A stretch of DNA of 64,000 nt from Lycium barbarum (Eukaryota; Streptophyta; Magnoliopsida; Solanales; Solanaceae): positions 3,200,965-3,264,964 of the forward strand of contig NC_083344.1 in the NCBI RefSeq assembly GCF_019175385.1. The letters run 5' to 3'. The position numbers and the translations under genes were made by a program. Below, in pieces: positions 57,015 through 64,000 of this stretch. The notes under the pieces are model-generated. The model was not told the origin of the DNA, ran no database searches, and saw nothing but the letters and a program-made list of their open reading frames with translations. Numbering within the stretch: position 1 is the stretch's first letter; every line of letters starts with the position of its first letter.

Positions 57015-57539
57015 TTCCTTAAGGAAAATGTCAAGTATTAGCCACATACATTGAGCGTGATAATTTTGCATGTATACAAACTGTCATACCATGTCTAAAA
57101 ATAGATAGGTTTTATAGGTTTTTGGACATTTTGTGCAGCAGTCCAATGCCATAATTACTCATGGAAACCGACTAACTTAGGCTTCTATGTGATTTGAGTC
57201 TTATCATCTAAATTGTCATCCCTTAGCTACCAAAATCTAAGACTAATACTTTTCTTTAAAAAAAAAATATTATGCTTTGGAAGTATATGCAATAAATGTA
57301 TATTGATGTAACATACTTGACTATGATGGGGCCAAATTTTTTGTTGTTTGCTAGTTGGGATTCTTGAAGATCAAATGACGACAAGCACGTGTCTACAACA
57401 TTATAAATTCAAGTCGAGTTTAACTCATATATGGCCGACCGAGTGTACGGATATCCGATTTTGGGACTCCATTTAAGTCATATTTGTTGTGAGTAAAATT
57501 TCTAAATCTGCTCACTTTGGGCGATCTTATATATATTGT

Positions 57540-57720
57540 GTCTGAAATTTCATATGATTGAAGTTCAGACACATGTGGCTGAAGTTCACCACTTTTGCCT
57601 GAACTTTTATCATATGTGATCGAATTCAGTCATTTTTACCTGAAGTATATCTGAACTTCAGTTATTTTTAACTTAAGACATTTTTATCTAAGTTAGACAC
57701 CACATGTCTTAAATTATTTC
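57540..57720 (+). repeat. Degenerate GAAGTTCAG repeat
   Basis: TGAAGTTCAGACACATGTG, GCTGAAGTTCACC, CCTGAACTTTTATC, CCTGAAGTATATCTGAACTTC and further variants recur at about 30-bp intervals. Confidence 0.5.
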
Positions 57721-58014
57721 ATATATACAAAAGAATTTAAAAAGTAACATGTTAAATAGCATCGTCAAAATAAGTTACCTTGTGAAATTTTTACCTGATA
57801 TACATAAAGAAACTTTTACTATCTGATCCTATCAGGTCCACCGTGGGGGATAAGATACATATGTGTCCACTCTTGCATTTTTAATTATCTTTTTCTTGCT
57901 TCTTTGATTTATTCTTTCAAAATCCTTGAGCTTGAAAATTGAAATTCCAATTCTCCTTGTCACTGCCAAATTTTATATAATTAAACAAAATGTCTATATT
58001 ATAACTCGTAGAAA

Positions 58015-58262
58015 TTTAAAATGTAGCATATATTCAGCAGATTCAACTTAACTCGGTAATTTCAAAACGGTCTATAAATATATAGGTGAAAAGTTACTAC
58101 AATTCTTAAAAAAAAAATAAAAAAAAATTGAACCCATAATTCAAAGTGCAATAGGTTCAATGGTAAAAATCTAAAAATTGAACCCGTCAAGTTTAAATTC
58201 AGAATTCACCTCTCATTAATAGTAAGTCCGTCTTCTCGAAATTCTGGATAGTACTCCTGCAT
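58015..58262. repeat. Dispersed repeat, copy 2
   Basis: Matches 48180-48465 in the order AGCATAT, CAACTTAACTCGG, A-rich, GGTTCAATGGTAA, TTGAACCCGTCAA, TCTTCTCGAAATTCTGGAT. Confidence 0.5.
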
Positions 58263-60778
58263 GAAAAGAAAGTGAATGCAGTGTACTCACACAAAAATTT
58301 CACATTTGACTCGGAATGGCATATTGACAAAAATTCACTTAAAAAGTCAATGATGATGGGGGTGGAACTTGGTTTATGAAAGAACGTATGAATCTTCTAT
58401 TGTCATCAAATGAAAACAATAAATACAAAACCTTGTGAAAATATGTATCTAGGAGATGGGAGGGGACCTTCTTCAAACTAAGAGCAGGACCAGTTACAGG
58501 GTGGTATAATGACTTTGTCAGGTGAAATTCACAAGCTTTAGCCCGTTTGGGACCATAAATAAGTGCCAAACCCTAGCCTCTTCTGGATTGGTTGATATTG
58601 TCCCCAACATGGCCACTAGCTAGCTATTTCCCTTCGATGCTGTAAATCTAAGTAAAGGTTGATTTACACTATATGTGTCAACAATAGCCTACTTAACTAT
58701 ATTTACCTATTTGGTTTACTTGTTATTTTTCTAATATGGACAAGGGAAGTTCCAAAACAAAAATAAATTGGCAAGTGGTGTGATTCATCAAATGAATATT
58801 GAACTCGACTAGTTTGGATTCACTGTTTATTTTTGTTAATTGGCATACATATATTATACATGTCTATACACATATTATGCATCAATTATACATATATTAT
58901 ACATCCGCTGGCTATTTTCAATCCGCCGGCTATTTTCAATCTAAGCAGTGTGGGGGTCCATTTCAGTTAATTCTTCAATAAAATAATTGTCTGGACAAGC
59001 TTGCATGCACGATGATTAATTCCATGGAATAGCCAAACATAGGGGAGTATTTAATTTGTACACTGGGCCAGTAATCCTAAAGTCCTGGTGTGAAATAGGG
59101 GAGTCTTTAGTGGTCCAGCAATGGACCAAATAGAAGGAATGATTGGTCCCAAAGTTTGTATGCGCATGAGAAGAGTTATGGCAAATTCATTGGTTATTCA
59201 AGCAAGCCATTTTTTCAAGGCTGGCATGTGAAATCCTCATGGGCTGGCTCAAATTGTGGCATCTGCAAGACTGCAACAATTACATTTTTTCAAAGATTAC
59301 AGCTTACAACTATGGAGTAGCAAAATATCGATTACAACTTGATATATATGTCTAGCATGACTTCTTTTTCCTTTTTTGTCTTTATACCAAGTTGTCCTGT
59401 GAATTTTGGGGCTGACATTCAGGCAGTTCAGATTGAATATTACAAAATCGGTTAGAATTTCGATCTTTATATTGAAGAAATTACAATTCAAATCCAATTC
59501 AGCTAAGCTTGGATTGGATTTATAAGTTAATATTCAAATTTATTGGCCTGGATGTTTTGGATTTTCTATTCTAAGACTATAACTTGAGCTTAATTACAGT
59601 CAAATGTCTTAGTAGTTCCTCACTACCACCACAATCATCCAAATGAAGTATTCGAGTTAGACATGCAAGCAATGATACCATATTATCAAGGAAATGCAAC
59701 AAAAAAAGCATTAATAAAGCGTTAAAAAAATAATTAGTACAACATAGTAAAATCATGTCGAATTGAAAGTATTCTGACAGCGACTTAGTAATTAATATTG
59801 AATATATTAGGCTAAAGAGAGTAAAGTTCACTGAAATTTTTGGCAACTGTGAAATAAAATCTTTCAAAAGTTTGCATACATTTCCCTAGTTTAGTATTTT
59901 GGTTTGCTTCTAGCCCTTCGATGGAAAAAGCAGTAATTCAACCATGATTATGTGATCAACTTATACTAATCTGACCTCTCATTTTGAGCGTTTGAGTTCC
60001 AAATTACGTTTTGAACACGTAGATAAGTTGTTTTCACTATTTATGACTAATTGGTATAGTTGAGATTGAAACTTGAGGTCTTCAATAATAACAACGAAGG
60101 AAATAAATTTTAAAAACCTTGATCCACATCTAAACAGTTTGCTAAAATGGATAACAAAAGAGATCTTAATGAATAATTAACCTAAATAGCCGTTCACTTA
60201 ACCGCTTAAACTAAAAATAGTTGACGGATGTATAATATATTATAATCCATGTATAATACGTATGTAACTATGTATAATCAATGTACAATATATGTACACC
60301 GGCTAGTAGTATAGATATCCCTAAAAGAATTAATTAATCAGATGCATTATATAATCAACCAGTTTATCATTGTATATTTATGAACTACAAATATCTACCG
60401 AAAAAATTGAATTGGAGAACCAGTGGTTTGGACAACAACAAGACTATCAGAATTTCAATAGGAAATGTAAAACTGGGCAGACTTAAGTAAATTTTACCAT
60501 GTCAATGTTACTGTTGAAGAAAATAACAAAGGGAGTAAAATGCAGAATCTGCCTGTGTTATGCGTCTATTTAGTTTTAAACCCTACAGACAAATGACACT
60601 TTTTGGGCTGCTATAGCGAACTATTATTATAGAAAAATATATAACATAATGAAAAGTCAGTTCCAAAGAACATTCGGCCATCATAGTGGAATGTTGATAT
60701 AGAGCATGGCGGTTATAAAGAGTTCTGATTGTATTATGGTATCATCTGACTTTCCAAAGAGTGCAGTTCATGCTATAG
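58263..60778. other. Gene-free stretch upstream of the cullin pseudogene's broken end
   Basis: Contains a 16-bp tandem repeat CCGCTGGCTATTTTCAAT (58904-58940), TATAATC/TGTATAAT-rich sequence near 58850 and 60225, and a MITE-like block 60610-60735. No gene is supported. Confidence 0.4.
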
Positions 60779-62218
60779 CTTATCCAATCTCCTCAATAGC
60801 GTCACGAGTCACGACTGATCTTTTCACTCTCACCTTTCTTAAGAATATTATCACAACCATAAAGGAGCTCTGCACTTGAATTTCCGGATACAATCTTACT
60901 GCGGAAGATTTCAAATGCCGCGACAAGAGCCTATAATAGTCAAAGCATTAGATATAAGAAACATTGACAAATGATTAAAGGTAAAAGGGATCAGCAGACA
61001 ACTGTTAACTGTCGAACATACCTTATGAAAGAGAGAGTTATTAGCAAAACAGCCTGTAACATGAGCCATATACTTGTCGTGGAGCTCAATCAACTTCCTA
61101 ACAAAGACCTGAGGAGAAGGACGAGTCCCCGGTTAATGAATAAGCACTTAATTTACATAAAAGTGAAATCAAAATGTAGGAACTATGCCTCTACCTGCTC
61201 CCCTGAGCCCGAACTTTCAGCCTGTGCAAGAACACACATATCAGCACTTTAACACTACTATAAAATTATTATTCGGTACAAAAAACTCTTGAAACCATAG
61301 GGACAACTTCATATAATTGTGCAAAAGAATTTGTTCTCGAAATGGTATTTCATGCATTCTACCTCCCTCTCGCTGTTTTTTCCTATTAATAATTTAATTA
61401 GAAGGACTTGGACTCGCTTACAATTAACAGACCCCTTGAATAATTAAGATAAATATCGTTCTTAAGTGTAAAACCACCTAAAAAATATGTAACAGGAACA
61501 TGGATAATTCACCTTGGTACTTGCCGTATCTTCAGCCTGTTGCACCAAGTCCATGCCCTCAGCAGTTACATGCTGCGGAATATGTACAATCAGCATATGG
61601 TAAGCCAAAGCAATAAAACTAAATAACTAATCCTTTTGTCAGTTAGTAATTGGCATAGAAAACTGGCATAGAAAACAAACATACCTGTTTGAACATATTT
61701 GCAACAGGTTCCAGTCCATTAGAAATTCTGCTGAATAGCCTATACATTCGAGATAAATCCTCTACCTGCGTGAACAAAGAGAGTGGGGCAGTAAGGCCAG
61801 AAGAGAGAGCATCAAATAACAGTAAAATCAAAACTACCAGAAACTAATAGAAGCAAAAAAGGGAACCAATACCTTATCATCTCTAAGCAAAGCCCGGAAT
61901 CCGGAACGCTCCTTCTCAAGTAACTGATTGGTATATACAACCAGTAATTCGTTTTGCACTTTCTGCATCACAAATTTGGTCTCGGCATTGAAAACAAATC
62001 CAACTAAAGGAAAATTTTCATCATGAAGAAGGTCTGAATTTTCAGCATTCTAAGTCTAGTATCTATCAGGCGAATACTTTAGAGCAAAGACATAAACAAT
62101 AAGTGCGTTGTAGAACTTTTCATGATTTTATTTCCTTGAAAAAAATTAAAAATATCACTGACCGACCACCACCTCGCACCAACGAAGAAGATGTGCTTTA
62201 AGTAATATAACACCAAGT

Positions 62219-62510
62219 ACGTTGTTTGGTTGCTGGTTAGAAAGTGAATTATTCATTAAAACCAGCATAACTAGTACTGTGTTTGGTAGCATTTTAGTTG
62301 CTATGTATAAAATCCAGCACACCAAGTATGTTGTTTGGTTACCAATTTATAATCCTGCATAACTAATACATACATAAGTTATGAGGGAATCTATGTATTA
62401 TTTTATGCAGGGTAGAAGATGAAATAACTAATACATGAATAACTAAACTCTGCATAACTAAATCCTGCATTACTAATACCTGCATAACTCTAACTAACAA
62501 CCAAACAACC
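62219..62510. mobile_element. MITE in an intron of the cullin pseudogene
   Basis: Left GTTGTTTGGTTGCTGGTTAG, right CTAACTAACAACCAAACAAC, inverted. Inside, TTGTTTGGTTACC and TAACTAATACAT words repeat. Related to the relic at 733-1015. It accounts for about half of the intron between 61962 and 62608. Confidence 0.7.
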
Positions 62511-63588
62511 CCTTTAGATTTGTCTCGAGCTGACATAATATCACAAAAACAAGAAGCACCATCTTCTCTGCTCCAAAATGAAAAGCAGGGTAAATTTCAA
62601 TGCTGACCTCCAGAAGTTTTGTCTCAGTACTAACGTGGAGATAATGAGACACTCTATCCTTCTCTTTCTTCAAGCACTCCTCTGCCTGTGTTCGCAAAGC
62701 AAAGCACGGGTATCACAATTTACTCCGGCAACTTAAAGCAATAGCCAACCATTTTACAGAGAAAATTATAAATTATGAGTTGTACCTTCAACATATAATC
62801 CGGACAAGAATCTTCCACGATCCAGCATGAAGTTTTTCGAGAATAATAAGCTGCAGTATCTCTAAGCATCGCATCTTCAAAGTCATTCACATAATACTCC
62901 ATTTTCTCCCTTCCAATTCCAACAAATATATCAAGCACGTTCTTCAATAAAGCTCTATCAATCTGCTCACCCTCACGTTCTTTTTCAATCTGATACAAGC
63001 AAATAGTATCAAAAGACTTGGGGTCAATGAGATTGTTGGGGGTGGGGGTGGGGGTAAGAGAAAAAGAACAAGAGATATGATACTTGCCAACACAATAACT
63101 CCATTTACAGCTTTACCGCTCAACTCCTGATAAACCTATTGTCAACAATAACAGAAATAAGTTGCCCACACAACAAAGATATGACAAATGCTTATCCAAA
63201 ATTAGGAATGCCAAGAAGCAAACCAAATTGTGGAAGCACGTAAGACCAACTTCGTTCAGTGAAGGTAGCGACCTTATGGTAAGAAATTTCACGTCGAGAC
63301 AATGGAAGAATCGTGAGAGCAACCTGACCATAAGCTTATGATCCACCCATCTCTTCACAAGTTCCCTCAACATAAACTCAGCATCTTGCTTCTCTCTTAA
63401 AGCAGGCAGAACCTAATCAAGAATACAAACACAAATTTGCAAAATTGAACAGCAATTAGCAAAGCAACTACAAGAGCACCAATATTGTCAGATCAAACTC
63501 AAGTCCTATTCGTTAATTGCCTAATTAAAAGTATAACTCGAACAAAAAGTCCGCTAATTTGCATGAATATGTTGGCCTAATTATCATA

Positions 63589-63712
63589 AGCTACGTTGCT
63601 CGGACTCTAGAAAAATACTGACGCACTCGTGTCGGATCCTCCAGAAATGCACTACTTTGGAGGATCCGACTTGCATCCGATGGAATTTTTGAAGAATCCG
63701 AGCAACATAGAT
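63589..63712. mobile_element. CTACGTTGCTCGGACTC-type MITE
   Basis: Left CTACGTTGCTCGGACTCTAG, right GAAGAATCCGAGCAACATAG, inverted; the centre has GTCGGATCCTCC...GGAGGATCCGAC. A compact foldback element common in Solanaceae introns, here between the first two visible cullin exons. Confidence 0.75.
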
Positions 63713-64000
63713 TATAAGATAGAAAGTTGATGCTTCTTACAGTAGAATTGATGTATTTATCAAGTGCTTCCTTGTACTTATCATACAGCTGCTGAGAGTA
63801 ATTGTGAGGAGCTCTCTGTGTACACATGTAATATACATATCTATGCTTCAAATTACGGAGAAGCTTCCTCCCATGGCAAGCGTACATGTTTGGCACATTG
63901 CAAATATAATACAATCTATATATACTAAAGAAATAATTATTCATATATAAACACAAGAGTGAGTAGGTTAAAAAAAACCGTTAGACTATTACCGTTTTGC

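Larger units (their letters stand above)
60779..63840 (-). pseudogene. CULLIN1-like gene, 3'-truncated and frameshifted
   Basis: Family role: CUL1 is the scaffold of SCF ubiquitin ligases; its N-terminal cullin repeats bind SKP1/F-box proteins and its C-terminal domain binds RBX1 and is neddylated. Exons on the minus strand: 63741-63840 ([20 protein letters not shown]), 63224-63412, 63088-63135, 62786-62989 ([18 protein letters not shown]), 62608-62685, 61873-61962, 61685-61765, 61513-61572, 61195-61221, 61022-61108 ([15 protein letters not shown]) and from 60930. All but the last keep frame. The last reads [23 protein letters not shown], then a 7-nt duplication (CGTGACT) shifts the frame to TGA at 60802-60804, and homology ends near 60779. 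So the whole cullin-homology/RBX1/neddylation half is absent. One intron has a GC donor (63087-63086). The exon coding the N-terminus lies beyond the window or is lost. Confidence 0.85.

Overview
This is a stretch of nuclear DNA from a flowering plant, almost certainly a member of the Solanaceae and probably a large-genome genus such as Nicotiana. It is AT-rich, its genes are split by many introns, and it is crowded with repeat types typical of that family: TS-like SINEs ending in TTG repeats, Stowaway-like MITEs, a tRNA-Met-primed TRIM, Helitrons ending in CTAG, and a Tat-type Ty3/gypsy element. Species assignment is inference; no search was possible.

Left part (1-16.5 kb). After a cluster of SINE relics, the minus strand carries a 14-exon copy of the WD40 nucleolar gene TORMOZ/UTP13 (TBL3 family; U3 snoRNP, 18S rRNA maturation), 2948-13352. 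Every exon can be read, but three independent lesions break the frame: an 11-nt deletion in exon 2, a 1-nt loss at the end of exon 5, and a stop as the last codon of exon 8. Upstream, exon 1 with its flanks is present three times. The only intact exon 1 lies nearest exon 2; the copy next to the likely native promoter has a stop and a long AAT expansion.

Middle-left (16.5-26.8 kb). A 10.3-kb LTR retrotransposon lies on the minus strand, bounded by LTRs of 705 and 649 bp and a perfect 5-bp target duplication (CATAT). It has lost most of gag-pol and keeps only a decayed RT/RNase H stretch. It carries two decayed antisense genes on the plus strand, each behind its own TATA-like box.

Middle (26.8-39.8 kb). 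There is no convincing protein gene. The region holds a long-TIR foldback element, another TIR element, a tRNA-Val(AAC) gene, a degenerate 300-bp tandem repeat, a Helitron abutting the 5' end of a second one, a 597-bp TRIM and a 1.26-kb PIF/Harbinger-like element with duplicated flanks.

Middle-right (39.8-46.3 kb). A three-exon YUCCA flavin monooxygenase gene (auxin synthesis; 412 codons, minus strand) is intact in frame, but has Arg in place of a glycine in the NADPH-binding motif. A 3.7-kb Mutator-like element with a 10-bp target duplication sits about 5-15 bp upstream of its TATA-like box. That element encodes a decayed transposase (MULE domain, SWIM and CCHC zinc fingers) preceded by a fragment of a plant mobile domain.

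Right part (46.3-64 kb). About 14 kb of gene-free DNA with small repeats is followed by a 3'-truncated, frameshifted CULLIN1-like pseudogene on the minus strand, which runs to the window edge.

Taken together, the window shows one apparently translatable gene (YUCCA), one tRNA gene and two decayed housekeeping-gene copies, embedded in layered transposons.
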